DNA from: Drosophila persimilis
Taxonomy: Eukaryota; Arthropoda; Insecta; Diptera; Drosophilidae
DNA length: 64,000 nt
Reading direction: 5' to 3'
NCBI RefSeq assembly: GCF_003286085.1
Contig: NW_020825324.1
Location: 2,859,501-2,923,500 of the forward strand
Shown: in pieces, positions 38,031-50,317 of the stretch
How the letters are laid out: each line of letters opens with the position of its first letter
Position numbering within the stretch: the first letter of the stretch is position 1
The notes under the pieces: generated by a model
Database searches by the model: none
Told to the model about the DNA's origin: nothing
Seen by the model: only the letters and a program-made list of their open reading frames with translations
Made by a program: the position numbers and the translations under genes

Positions 38031-41000
38031 TCGTATGTGGAACAAATAAAGAGGTCTCTTCTGGCCTTGAATTCAGCGCCAAAAAACCAAAATACGAAAC
38101 ACCGAATGGATGTGTGGATGTGTGGAAGTGTGGAAGTGGCAGAGCGGCAGCAACAAATACTTTAATAAATAATAAACAATTGTTTTCTCTCTTTCTTTCT
38201 TTCGAGTGTTGAAAAGCCTCGCAGTTTTGCTTAAAAAAAATTACACAAAATAAATACAAAAAATGAATAAAAAATTTAAATAAAATGGAAATAAAATGCG
38301 CGTACAATTGATAAAATAAAAATGCAAATGGCAGCAACATTCGCAGACAAGCGACACATGATGTTGCTGCTGCTGTTGCTGCTGCTGTTGCATGTGGCAA
38401 CAGTATCATAAAACATGAAATTGTGTTCCATTTAATTTTCAATGGGATTTCTGGCACGACACGGCAAGGGGTCCGGTCACTGGCCACCGGGTGGACCCCC
38501 GCCCTCCGCCCTCCGCCCACCGCCCCATCGATTAGCATATACGAGTATGTGGTAGGGCTCTCCATCCAAAACCGCACCCATTCTCCATTGGCCATTGGCC
38601 ATTCCATTCGTTGTTGGCCCAAATCGCATATGCATATTTCATAATATCAATTGAAGGCTATTTCAATTAGCTAATTTTGTCCCCATTTTGTGCCTGCCCT
38701 GCGTGCCCTCCGTGCGTCCCCCCCTCCCTCGGGTGGCACTATCTACGGGTTAAGGGGGTTGCCTAATGTCTAAATAGGTCATCGTTTATCGGTTATGGAT
38801 AGTCGTATCCGAAACGAGTTTAGATATTCGGAGCACAGGCAGAGGAAAGCGTAGCCACCATTCCAGGAGCGTAGAATAGAAAACTGTTCGGGGATGGACT
38901 CTAAAATGATGAAATAGATTGTCTATCGAGCCATTTTCAGAAATCGATATATAATATATATATCTCTATAGCTGAGAACTCTTCGAACAATTGCACTGTA
39001 CACGTATTTGTATCTATATGAAAGTATTTTATGGATAATTCATAAATCGAATATCGATAAATAATCATTGATGGCCTATGGCTGGTAATCGAATGAAGTT
39101 CGTGTCCAATCCTAGAGCTATCGGTTTTTGATCGATTAAAAATTGATAACTGATGGATATTGATAAACGATTCAGAGCTTGTTGCACTTTTCCCCCGTGA
39201 CAGAGCCACTGGCATGTGCCCGGAACCCACCAGAGCCCAGACCCAAGCCCCGAGCCCCAAAGGTCACTGCTCCACCAACTGCCCAGCTCCCCAGCTCCCC
39301 AGCTCCGTTCCAGTTCTGTCTCAATGCACGTCCGTGCATGTGTTGCCAAAAACTGTACAACTAATCGTAATATTTCCAGTCGATGTCCGCTGTTCGAGTT
39401 GTGTTTTCTGTGTGTTTCAGAGCTTTTTATGATTATTAAAACTACTAATTGGCCTGCCGTTTAATGGTCTCTCTATGGCCATTCGTCAAGCCATTGGGAA
39501 GAGAGAGACTCGGACAGCATTTGTCATTGAAAGTTCAACACTTGGGTGGGGATTGGGGACTGAACAAGAAACAAGGAAGCCCATTGTTCCAGTGGCTGGG
39601 GTTGCAACATGCAATGTCAATGACAGGCGCCCCCGTTGGGGTTCAAGTGCGACGACAACCTTCCTTTTTTTCGGACCCTATCGCCAGCGGACCCTATCGA
39701 TTCTTATCGGACGGAAAGACCACTAAGTTCCGTTCCGTTCCGTTCCATTCTGTTCCGTTCCGAATGGAGGTCTATGACTCAGTGGCCGTGCAATTAGATG
39801 TTCCTCCGATCCACAGCGATGCATATCGTTCTGTTTTCTTCCTGGAATTTATGGAATTATGCTCGTAAACATATGTGGCTGCACTGAGAGAAAGGATAGG
39901 GGTCTGCATTCAAATGCAGAGCAACCGATGGGCGCTGCCGCATGTTGCGTGACATCTCAGACCAACGAAAAGCTTTTCCCAAAGTGTTTTCCCTCTCAAA
40001 TGAGCATCCAGCCAGCACCTCCTCCAATCATTTTGCGAGTATCTTGTATCTATAGACTCTGTATTCGGAATGCTCATTGTTTTCTCTCAGTGTACGGGTG
40101 CATGCGTGTAAAGTTTGTTTCACATCTACTTGTTGCTGCTTCTGTTTGCCGCTCTCGTCTCTGGCCTGTTGTCGGCTGTTTGTGCAGTGCATTCTGTGTC
40201 TGTGTTGGCTGTGTTGTCTGTTGTCTGTTGTCTGACTATCTATTTGTCTATCCATAGAATTTGGCCAGACAATGGCTGCAGTCGGAGTTTGATAAACCAC
40301 AGACGGCCGCCAGCGTCAACAGAGAGCCCGCGAGCTGCGATCCGATCATGAATGCAGAGATAAAGATACAGCTACAGATACACATACTTGTCTCGAACAT
40401 AGTGTAAAGATAGAGATACTTTGTCCAAATCAAACACGGTCGCTGGGTTTCTTGGCCGACGTTCGCCGTTCGCCGTTCGCTGTTCGCTGTTCGCCGTTGA
40501 TCTTGTAATTGTATCTCTATCTTTTACCTCCCACTCCCTACCTCCTACCTCCTACCTCCTACCTCTGGGTCTGCCCCGTCCCTTCGATGATGTGTCGACA
40601 TTGACAGCGTTAATTGAATTGCAAACAACACTCGAAGTCGCCGTCGAAGCGAAAGCTTCCCCCGAGGGGGAATCGAAATCGGAATCGGAGTGATTATTCG
40701 CCATTGGACCCATACCCATACCCGTACCCGTACCCCTACCCTTCCCTTTCTTCGACTGAAGAGTGAAGAATCTACAGATCGTGTTGCCAAGTGGGCAGCG
40801 GGTGCGGGTGCGGATGCGGGTGCGGGTGCAGGTGTTGACCTAGGTTCTGTTTTGGGGCTCGAATTTCGCTTGAGGGGGCGCCCCGCTTGACGATGTTTGC
40901 TTTGTGATTTCTTTTCTCTAATCGTTTCGAGTGTGTTTTTTGTTGATGGAAATCTTTCGTTTTATTTGTTGCTTTTTTTTTTTGGGTGATAAACACAATT

Positions 41001-41066
41001 GTCCAAACGATTATTTATTGATTTTTGATGTCTTTAGGAATCCCAATCGAATAAATAATCATTCAA

Positions 41067-41203
41067 TCGATTTAATCGATCCAAATACCATGAAAATCGA
41101 TAAAGATCGATGGCATTACTTGAGGATCATTCGAACCGATTCGAGCTTAAGAGATAGTAATCGAATTAAATCATACAAATAATCGATAATCGATAGCATC
41201 GAT
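41067..41203. promoter_or_regulatory. dense ATCGAT motif cluster
   Basis: Seven ATCGAT hexamers occur at 41067, 41075, 41096, 41106, 41182, 41189 and 41198, with several one-base variants between them, in an AT-rich stretch. ATCGAT is the core of Onecut-type sites, and TATCGATA is the core of DREF/BEAF-32 sites. A regulatory function is inferred from density only. Confidence 0.35.
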
Positions 41204-42497
41204 TGTCTATTAATTGCTGATTGTTGAAGGGTAACTGTCGCTGATCTATCTCTTAGGCATTCCCCAATGACAGTCCATTTATCAATGCTTTTTTTGTGCT
41301 CAGATTTAATCGATTGGAATTGCATTTTTCAAATTTATTTCTCGATTATAAATGAGTTTTTGGTATTTTTAAAATTAATTTTTAAGCCCGTAATTGGTAA
41401 TTGGTCTTTTGGTGCTTTTGTGTTTCTTATTTTGTTTTTGCTGCACATCGTATGTTTATCAAAGCTCACGGATGGATTAATGGACGACTCGATTGATTAA
41501 TGAGTGGACCCGTTTTAGCAATTTGAGTTGAATTTTCGAATTGAATTGAATTGTTCGGTTTTTCGATGGGATACTAAGTGTATTTACACATGTACATATG
41601 TACATCTAATGGATCGGCTGGTTCCAGAACCATCTTATCGGTGTGTCCCTCACCTTCAGAGCCGCTCGACTGCTGTCCGTGGATCCGTTGCATCATGGCG
41701 CTGCCGGCCGTTATCAGGGGCTTCGCCATGGCCCTCTGAGGGAGAGAGCGAGTGCATTTCATGGCCAGGTTTGTGTATCTTTTGCCTCTGTCTGTGGGCT
41801 GCTATCAGTAGACACGGAGATACAGATACTCAGATACTTTTCTCACTTTTGGCGTTCACATTGCGATTACGGCAAGGACGTGGCCATCTCGCTCTCCCTC
41901 TCTCTTTGTGTAACTGTAACATTCGTATCTCACAGATACGTTGCTGCTGCTGCTGCTGCTGCTGCTGCCGCTGCTGCTGCGGTTGTGGCTCAAGGCTAAG
42001 GCCAAGAGTGTGGCGGCAGGTAGATATGTAGGCCCTCCGGCTGCTACCTGATCGCCCTGCCTCTCACCTTGCTCCGCTCCCACTCCCGCTCCCTCGCTCT
42101 TTCCCTTTCTTTAGTGTGTGAGTGTGTGGCAGGATCAGCGTGCAACAATGACAGCAAGTGTGGCAAAAGATTTACCGCCAATTCTGCTGTCGGCTGCCAC
42201 AGTTCGGCGTTCTTGGGCATTGCGTAAGTTGCATGTATCTTCTCCATGGGCCGCTCTCTCTCCCGTATCTCCCGTGTCTCTCGTATCTCGTATCTCGTAT
42301 CTCTCGTATCTGTTGCCTCTGTAAATGTATCTGTGTATCTGTATCGTCGTGTGTGCGGTGCTGTGCTCTGCTCTGCTCTCGGGCAATGTTTTGGATGCGA
42401 TCTCCCTGCCCCGTACCCGTCCCTGCCCCGTACCCGTCCCGTCCCGTCCCGACTGTCTGTCTATTAGTTGATACGAATATTTTCGTGTATTTTCCGC

Positions 42498-42699
42498 TCA
42501 GTCTGTATTCAGATCTTCAGGCATTCAAGTCGCTGCCACAAGCGACTGCCAGAGCAACACAAAACGCCACAACCCAAAAGAAAACTCGCGCAAAACTAGA
42601 ATCTCTCCGTGTGTCCCTCCGCGTGTGTTTTGTTTTGTTTTGTTTTTCCGCAAGTCTGCAAGTGAAGTGCCACAAAAAGTACAAGCCCCTAGGAAAAAT
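42498..42699 (+). promoter_or_regulatory. candidate initiator plus short leader exon
   Basis: A perfect Inr TCAGTC (A at 42500) is followed by AGTCGC at +29 to +34. That matches the DPE consensus but is shifted by one base. A 200-base A/CAA-rich leader-like stretch follows and ends at a good donor (AAAAAT|GTGAGT, GT at 42700). There is no TATA box. It is a plausible alternative first exon of the gene whose coding exon starts at 50256, with an intron of about 7.6 kb. Confidence 0.35.
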
Positions 42700-45600
42700 G
42701 TGAGTTAACTGCGCAAAAAGATACATTCACATTCGACTGCCAGTCGATCCGCCAGGGATGCCTCTCCTCTCCTCTCCCCTCCGCCTTCCCCTCGTCCCCT
42801 TTGCCATTCAATCAATCCAGTAATTTGCGAGTGAATGAATGAATGAATGAATGAATGAATCAATCAACGGAGCAGGCCTGAACGAAGAACAGCAATAACA
42901 AATTCGCAATTTGTTTTCTTTAAGTTTTCCATTGTTTTGCGGGGGTTTATTTCCCTTTATTTGTTTTTTTTTTCTGTGTGCTCGTGCAACAACAATAACA
43001 ATCATAACATCAGCACCGCGAAACCAGAGAAAATTGGCCAAAAAATATTCCCCTACCGCAGGGTGTGGGTGGATCGGCACAACAAGATGGGGCATGAACT
43101 TCGAGAAGTGCTCGGAAAATAAATGAACGGGGCATATGGCCACATGCAACACCCAAGATACTTACGGACACAAAAACACAGGCCAAACCAGGGGAGGGCT
43201 CAATGCCAGTCGAAGCCCCTCCATTCATGCCGCTACTCATAATCGTATTCATACATATATCAGACTCAGTCCCGAAGACCTCCTCCTCCCAACTAATCAC
43301 TGATTATGCAAATCACGGGGATATCAATGGGAGAGTGGGAGGGCCGTAGGGCTTATGGACAGCCATGAGTCATGGGCTCGGGCTTGGGCTTTGGCTTGGG
43401 CTTTGGCTTGGGCGGCGGATTAAATGGGAATCGGAATTTGGGAATCGGAATTCGGAATTCGAAATTCCAAAAGAAAATTAATACCGTGACTTTATTTGAA
43501 CAATATCGGAATATTTCTCTTAATTGGAATCAATCGGAATGGAAATCAAGCAAATTTCAGCGGCTAAGATCGTAGATAAAGGATGCTCCCTATTCTGTTC
43601 GAGATTCGTTCGGAGACATAATTGAAGGATACCAAAAGGGGCATAATAAGTGAATGGTTTAATGGCAGATTCAGTGGAAAGTTGTTGGGGATCTTAATGG
43701 CCTTCTCTGTATCGCTGTAGCTGTAGCTGTATCTAAAGGTATTCCTTAAGATCTATTAAGTACACCCTACCATAGAAACAATATTGAATGCTTCAATCTG
43801 TTCTGTTTGGATCTTCATCTATCGTTTACCTCTTCCCTGATAGAAGTGGCACGTTTTAAGACACATTCACTATTCAGATACGATTCAATCTTTATACATG
43901 GAACTCAAGGGGAATACAACTCCCATTTTCCTTCCCAAATATCGGGGATTTCTCAGAAAGAACTCTTTCAATCAGTCAATTTCAATTTCAGTCTCATTGC
44001 AGGGCATTCGATGGAGTCTCTAAAGCCCATTCGTATTCTCTCTCTGATTACTTACCCCTCCTCCCCATCTCCCTCCCTATCGACCATTCTGCACCTCTGG
44101 TTCGCCCAATTTTTCTGTGTTTCTGTGTGTTTTTTTTGGCTGATTCTCATATTTATTGGGGGCTCAAATTTCGTGCCCGGCTTCGCGTTCTGATGGCTTG
44201 GGGGCTTTTCTGGGGTCTTGGGGCTTGTAAATCGAATCGAATCGAAACGAATGAATGCCTTTTTTATGAATTCGGCACGCGTCTGCGTGCGCATTTCTCG
44301 GACGCGCGTTTCAGGTCTGTCTTCTCCGTGTCCATGGCCTGTGCCAACAACAGCAGCAGTCGGCAGTCGGCAGTCAGTGTGTGGCAGTGGCAGTGGCAGT
44401 CAGCGGCAGCATTGGGGCATCGTTGATCGCTGATCGTCGATCGTGTGTGCCCCAAATTTGTTGGGGCGGCGGGAATGGGAGAAGTGCATTTTGCAGATCC
44501 CTCTCCCCTTGCCATTCGATTTTCTGATTTGTTTTCGCTTTCAGAGCGGATTTTGCAACTTTGAAATGATTCCAGCACCTGCTGCGAGCCCCATGTGCCC
44601 CCCAATCACTCGTAATTGAAATCTAATTGCGTTTTCTCACGCCTGCTTTTCCCAATCTGAAGATTTTCACACGCATTTCGGTTCGGGAATCAGTTTTGTT
44701 TGGAAATCAATTCACAATTTGAATACACAATTTATGATCCAGCCATAAAGTCGGGGACTCCGGGGAGAAGGGAAAAGCGGAGGCATGGCAGCTGGAAAGA
44801 TGGAAAAGCGTGAGCGTTTTGTGGGGGAAAATTGGCATGAGAAGTGCCTTCGATGTGGCACGTAGACGTAGACACCACAGCCACAGATCATCCGCAGAGA
44901 CAGAGAGGGAAACGCTGATTCTAGATAATTCTGTAATTCATTTTGCACACGGGTTCTGCTGGCCTTGCCTGCTCTTGCCGAGGGTACTACAGGGTATTAC
45001 AGCGGAACAAAGCGCATTGATTGTCTCTCTCGCGTTCGGCGGATGATGTCAGTGGCTCATTGGGAAGAGGGGGGGGTGGGGTATATTAGATATAATCGAA
45101 TGAGGGCCTAGACGGCAGTCAGTCGGACACTTTAACGGTGGTAACGGGGCACCCGTTCAAGTGTCGCCAGCAGCAGGTTTCGGCCAGGCCGTCGTCTTTT
45201 GGCAGCCCGGCCAAGTGTCTCCCTCTCTCTCTCTCTTTGGCCTCTCTCTCTGTCTGTCTTGAGTGATTGCTCAGCGGCTGAGAGCCACCACTTGGGCTGC
45301 CTCCAAGTACAGCTTTTGCTTTGCATGTGGCTGCGGCTGCGGCTGCGACTGCTGTTGTAACTTCTGTTTTTACGAGCGTTTCGGTTCGTTTCGGTTTTGC
45401 ATTTTCCTCAGGCCCCACAAAAATCAAAACAAGAACTGAAGGCTAACCGAACGGATGGCCAAGTGGTAGATACTCTAGCGGATCACCAGATACAGGGATG
45501 CAACAAGTGGGAGAGTCTTTCCAAAGATGTATCCAGCGAAATGAGAGAGTTTTTCCCACAGAGAGTTTGGTTTCATGTATGCTATCGAGATCTGTCTTTA

Positions 45601-46435
45601 TCTTTGTTTCGTCTGGGAAAATCTCAAGGAAATCCCTCAAGAAACCTTACGGATCATCATTGGTGCTTGATCGCTTCCTTCGTCTGGCAAATGGCTATAC
45701 CCTCCATAAATGAAAGGGTATACTGCGATACATAATATTGGAAAAGAGAAGCGAAGTCAGAAAACTGGTTGACACTGTGAACGAGTGGCCATAAAATCGT
45801 TGACAAATCAGCCACAGAAACAGCAGCGGCAGCGGCAGCGGCAGTCCACGTGCGTGGGGCGATAGGCGACAGCAAGAGTCACAGCAACCGTAACAACATT
45901 CGAACAAGACCCAAAAGATACAAAGATACATTTCGGAATCGGAATTGGAATTGGAATCGAGGCGTTCGAGGCTTCAGATTGTATAATTCTTGACCAGCGA
46001 CAGAGACATTGACATAGTCGAATGCATAATGAACCCCCCCCCCCCCCCCACACACACCGCCTACCATTCCATTCTAATGGCACACATTTTGTGCACAACT
46101 GTACCTCGCTGCCGCCCCCGTACTGCTCTCCCCAGCAACACACACTTGCAGCTAATTGAACTACTTTAAGCATCGACGTGTGTGCGACGTACGAGGTAAT
46201 GGCCATTCGAAAATGAATGTCCAGATGTTATTTTTCACTGCCTCCCGCCATCCAAATGGCCGCCCAATTGGTTTCTATAATAGTGGAATCTGAGAAGTAG
46301 AAAGGGAGGGATGTCATGCGATGCAGTTCGATCGTAGACATCCGATGAGATCACAAATGATGCCACGCTAATCATCGTGCCCATTAAGGGGCGGCCCGTC
46401 TACGGCGGAAATTCTCGCCAGTTCTGGAGCTTCGG

Positions 46436-46855
46436 GAAATTCAGTAACAATCGATTTACTATCGATAGCAATAATTTATCGACACTTATCGAATGGGATC
46501 ATTGAATGGTTCTTTTGATGACTGATTGATAATCGAAACTTTAAATGCGATTGTCCAACCAATTCTGATTTTTTACGAAATTCAGTAACAATCGATTAAT
46601 TATCGAAAGCCCTAATATGTCGACACTTATCGATTGGGATTATTGAATGGTTCTTTAAAGCCTGATGTTTATAGAAATTCAATAACAATCGATTAATGAT
46701 CGATATCCATCATCTATCGAAATGAGTCGATTGGTTTCTGTATTGATCATTGAATTATCGATCATTCGATTGCGAAAATTATGCAAAAAATGCGATTTTT
46801 AAACCAATTGTTAAATTTTGTGAAATCCATTAACAATCGATTAGTTATCGATAGG
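46436..46855. repeat. degenerate tandem array with ATCGAT motifs
   Basis: Four diverged units begin GAAATtCAgTAACAATCGAT at 46436, 46577, 46674 and 46822, with spacings of 141, 97 and 148 bases. Units 1 and 2 also share CGACACTTATCGA..GGGAT.ATTGAATGGTTCTTT, and units 1 and 3 share a GCGATT..CCAATT end. The second unit lacks about 45 bases of the middle. Nine ATCGAT hexamers lie in the array. The structure is seen directly; the origin (old satellite block or enhancer duplication) is unknown. Confidence 0.7.
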
Positions 46856-47352
46856 CTTAGAATGGCCTAAGCGATCGCTTCTTTGCTGTACTTACTTTGT
46901 GGTGAAATTCTGAAACCCAATCGATTGGAAGATCCTGGAAATAGAGAAACAGGAAATGGAAAATGAGAAATGAGAAATATGAAATATGAAACGAAGGATG
47001 TGTGAAGGACACTCGTGCAATATGGAATTCTTAGAGCTGGGGGACATGGACACTGCTGAATGCTGATGCCGATAAGCGGGGACATGGCCAGAGATGGGGA
47101 TATGCGGAAAAAGCAACGAGACATTGCAGGAAGGCCACAAAAAACAGGGCAAATGAATAGCAAGACAAGAGAGGGAGCGTGCAACTCATGTGCACGCACT
47201 CGTTTGGTTACGAGTCGTCCAGGCGTCCTCTGTGCGTGTTTGTCAGGATGCGGAATCCTGAATCCAGAATCCGGGCTACGGGATGCGGGATGCGGGATGC
47301 GGGATACGGGATTGAATCATTGAATCGAATTGAATACGTGCGAGCACGAAGC

Positions 47353-47386
47353 AGCATCAGCATCAGCATCAGCATCAGCATCAGCA
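47353..47386. repeat. (CAGCAT)n hexanucleotide repeat
   Basis: Five to six AGCATC units in tandem. Confidence 0.93.
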
Positions 47387-48701
47387 TGAGACTCAGAGTC
47401 TACCCAACCCAACGCGCAATGGCTACGTGTTCTGTGTCCTGTGTCCCGTGTCCTCTTCGGATCCTGTATGTGTCCTGTCCTGTGTGGGTTCTGCGCCGTG
47501 TTGTTATGTATTAGCAAGATGTCAATGTATGTTTGCAAGGAATTATGTCCAGGCATCTCCCCAGCACACACGGAACGTCCCCAAAAAACTGTATGTCCGT
47601 GGCCATTCCATGCCCGCGTTAAAGCCATCAAATGCTGTCCGATTCTGACAAACAAACAAACAGACAGACAAACAAACAGAACAGAACAGAACAGAACAGG
47701 GAACAGAACGCAAAAAAGTCTACAGAAGAAAAAAGGAAAGAAAACCTGCGGCTTTCTGATGCTCCACACCCGTTCGCATCTTTCCTCTCCTCTCCTCTCC
47801 ACTCCACTCGTCTCGTCTGGTGCCCCCAAATCGACATCAGTTGCTGATTTTTAATTAAAAATTTGCGACGTGTGAAGTTGATTTCAATTTGGGCTCCACG
47901 ATGCTGACAGATGAACTGATATAGGAACTGAGGCTCTGGCTCCGCAGAATGGAAGGGCATGGACATGGAATGGTCCCACTATCCTAGCCCATCCTATGCC
48001 GTCCTATCCTAGACCCTCTGACGATGTTCGTGACTGACCAACGGATGCAGAGGAGGCGGCGGCGGAGGCGGAGGCGGAGGCCAGTTGATGGCTCTCGCGT
48101 GGCTGAAATAACATTTGATTCCTGGTGACAGCCGCCGCCGCCGCCCCCGGAACAGCAGCCGTCGTCACATCACATGAGTCTTTCGTCCTGACTCCCATCT
48201 CCCTTGAACCGGCCCAAAGGGCGGGCGGGTTCATAAATATAGATTAGCAAATCGAAACAGGAAATAGAACAGCACATTAAACGGGGGATTGGATACTGCG
48301 GAATGGGTGGATGTGTGGATGGGTGGATGGGGCTTTGGCAAATGCATTTCGAAGGATGTCAGTGTCAATTCGAGCATCGATTTCGGGCGATATCGGGAAA
48401 TCAATGGAAAGACTGTCCCGGTCAGTGGATTTTCCAACTTTAAGCGAATTCCAGTCCTAGAGCGAATGATCTGGGAATCCTTGGGACTATAGATATATCG
48501 ATATACCTAATCGATGACACACAGCTGTGCGAGTGGGCTTTGTTCTTCGCACAACCTCTTCTTGTCGCCCATCGGCAGCCATCAAGTGGCAAGTGCAGCC
48601 AAGCGGTGCACCATCCGTGCCCCTGCCGCTTCAATTTGGGATCTAATGCGGGTGTCAAAGTCATTGTTATAGGTCACATATGTACTATGTGTGTGTGTGG
48701 G

Positions 48702-48737
48702 TATATAAGTACCGTTATGGCATTAACCTTATCAGGC
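48702..48737 (+). promoter_or_regulatory. TATA/Inr candidate promoter upstream of the Ser/Thr-rich gene
   Basis: TATATAAG at 48702-48709 lies 32 bases before the A (48734) of an Inr-like TCAGGC, which is the textbook spacing. Transcription would run toward the coding exon at 50256. The only donor-like sites downstream are weak (AACAA|GTAATA near 48950), so how it would join that exon is unclear. Confidence 0.4.
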
Positions 48738-49232
48738 AGAAGACACTCGACTCGGCGAGGTACTTGACATTCACACACGCACTCGGACTCACGCACTCGC
48801 AGGGCAGGAGATTCAATGAGATTTTGAGCAGAGCGGAGTTCCGGACGGACGGACAGAGGGACAGAGGGACGGACAACGGGTCGTGTCGTCGTGAACGGTT
48901 TTTATGACCGATACGCGACCGAGGGAAGGGGCCGGGCAAGGGCTATTAACAAGTAATAATGACAACAACAGCACCAGCCATAAACTTGAGAGGAGAGGAG
49001 AGTGCAACAGTTGCACGAGAGTCGCGGTCGCGGCGGTCGCGGCGGCCGCGGCGGTGGTGCCACACACACTTGAACCCATAAATTCTAAGAACCCGCAGAT
49101 AACCTACATATATCTGTATAAACACCACGCCACGCCACGCCACACCACATCGCTCTTCGCTTGCCCCGCCGCCTCGTGTGTAAACATTTGTGCGTGCCCC
49201 CTGCCTGAAAGATGTGCTTAAGCAAAGTGCAA

Positions 49233-49257
49233 CAGCAGCAGCAGCAGCAGCAGCAGC
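49233..49257. repeat. (CAG)8 repeat
   Basis: A trinucleotide run in non-coding DNA upstream of the Ser/Thr-rich gene. Confidence 0.95.
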
Positions 49258-50317
49258 ATGCCACATGCCACAACAAGCAACAAGTTGCTGCTTATTTTTA
49301 TTATTGTTGCCCCGTTGATTATGACAACACACACTGCCCCGCACAGCCACCGTCGCAGAATGATCTGAGGAGAAGCCATTACTTTGTGGGCGGGGGAGGG
49401 GGGTCTCCCTCTCTGAGCGGAAGGGAGATCCACCCGGGCTGCCACAATCTTTTTGTGTGTGACTCGAAAACCATCTCCATCTCCATCTCCATCTCTGGGT
49501 ACATCTTGGAATACAGTGGCAGCCATAAAACATTGACAACAAATTGTCGACCATTCAGAGGGAAGAAAATAAATATCGCTAAGGTTATCGCCAATGGAAT
49601 CCAATGACATCCATCGAAAACGAATGACTCTTAGGAGGCTGTTCATGAGAGAAGATCGCTCTTGAAGCCGATCTGAAGGGAACTCAAGGAATATTCAAAA
49701 AGAGAGACCGAATCACGACTTTGGGGAAGTAAATTCTTCGCAAGAATTCCAAGCTGTGCTCACAGAAAGACATACGAAAGACCATTAGAAGCGTACCGCG
49801 TCGTGCAGCAGTGCCCCTTGGTCACTTAAGGCAAGGTACGCAGTTGGGCTGTGGTTCTGCGGCTTGGTATCGTTTCCACCGCTTGAGGATACTTTTCCAG
49901 ATGAGTATTCCCAGTAGTCATCCAGATGGAAATCTGCCGGGATAGATTTTAGAGAAAATTTGGCAAGTAATTCCCCCAATGATCCCATAGTACGATGAGA
50001 GGAGGGCCCTGGCTTCGACTCTGGGCTCTGGGCTCTGGGCTCTGGGCTCTGGGCTCTCGGCTTTGGGCTCGGTGTGCGGCCTCTCAGAACCGGTATATGC
50101 TTCATGCCACACACAAATAAGGGGCAAGGGCAGGGAGGGGTGGCTGGCTGGCTGGTTGAAACAGCTGCCACAAAAACAAAGGAGATAGGGATGGGGCACA
50201 AGACACATTGGGTGGCAAGTACTAAACGTTCTCTCTTTCTCTCTTCTGATTGCAGCGATTAATAGAAGAAGAAAGCAATCCAGGAACTGGAGGATTGGCG
50301 ATTGGCTGGGATTCACG

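Larger units (their letters stand above)
18024..50255 (+). other. long non-coding region, putative giant first intron
   Basis: About 32 kb with no convincing coding gene. It holds both DINE-1-like elements, many microsatellites, an AT-rich island, a possible cassette exon at 31418-31569, two alternative promoter or leader candidates (42500, 48702) and clustered ATCGAT motifs. If the leader exon at 17240-18023 belongs to the gene at 50318, this whole stretch is its intron and probably carries enhancers; otherwise it is intergenic. Confidence 0.4.

Noticed and set aside
43807-44193. 128-codon plus-strand frame ending in a hydrophobic stretch
   Set aside because: The hydrophobic end derives from T-rich DNA; there is no signal for transcription and no known motif.
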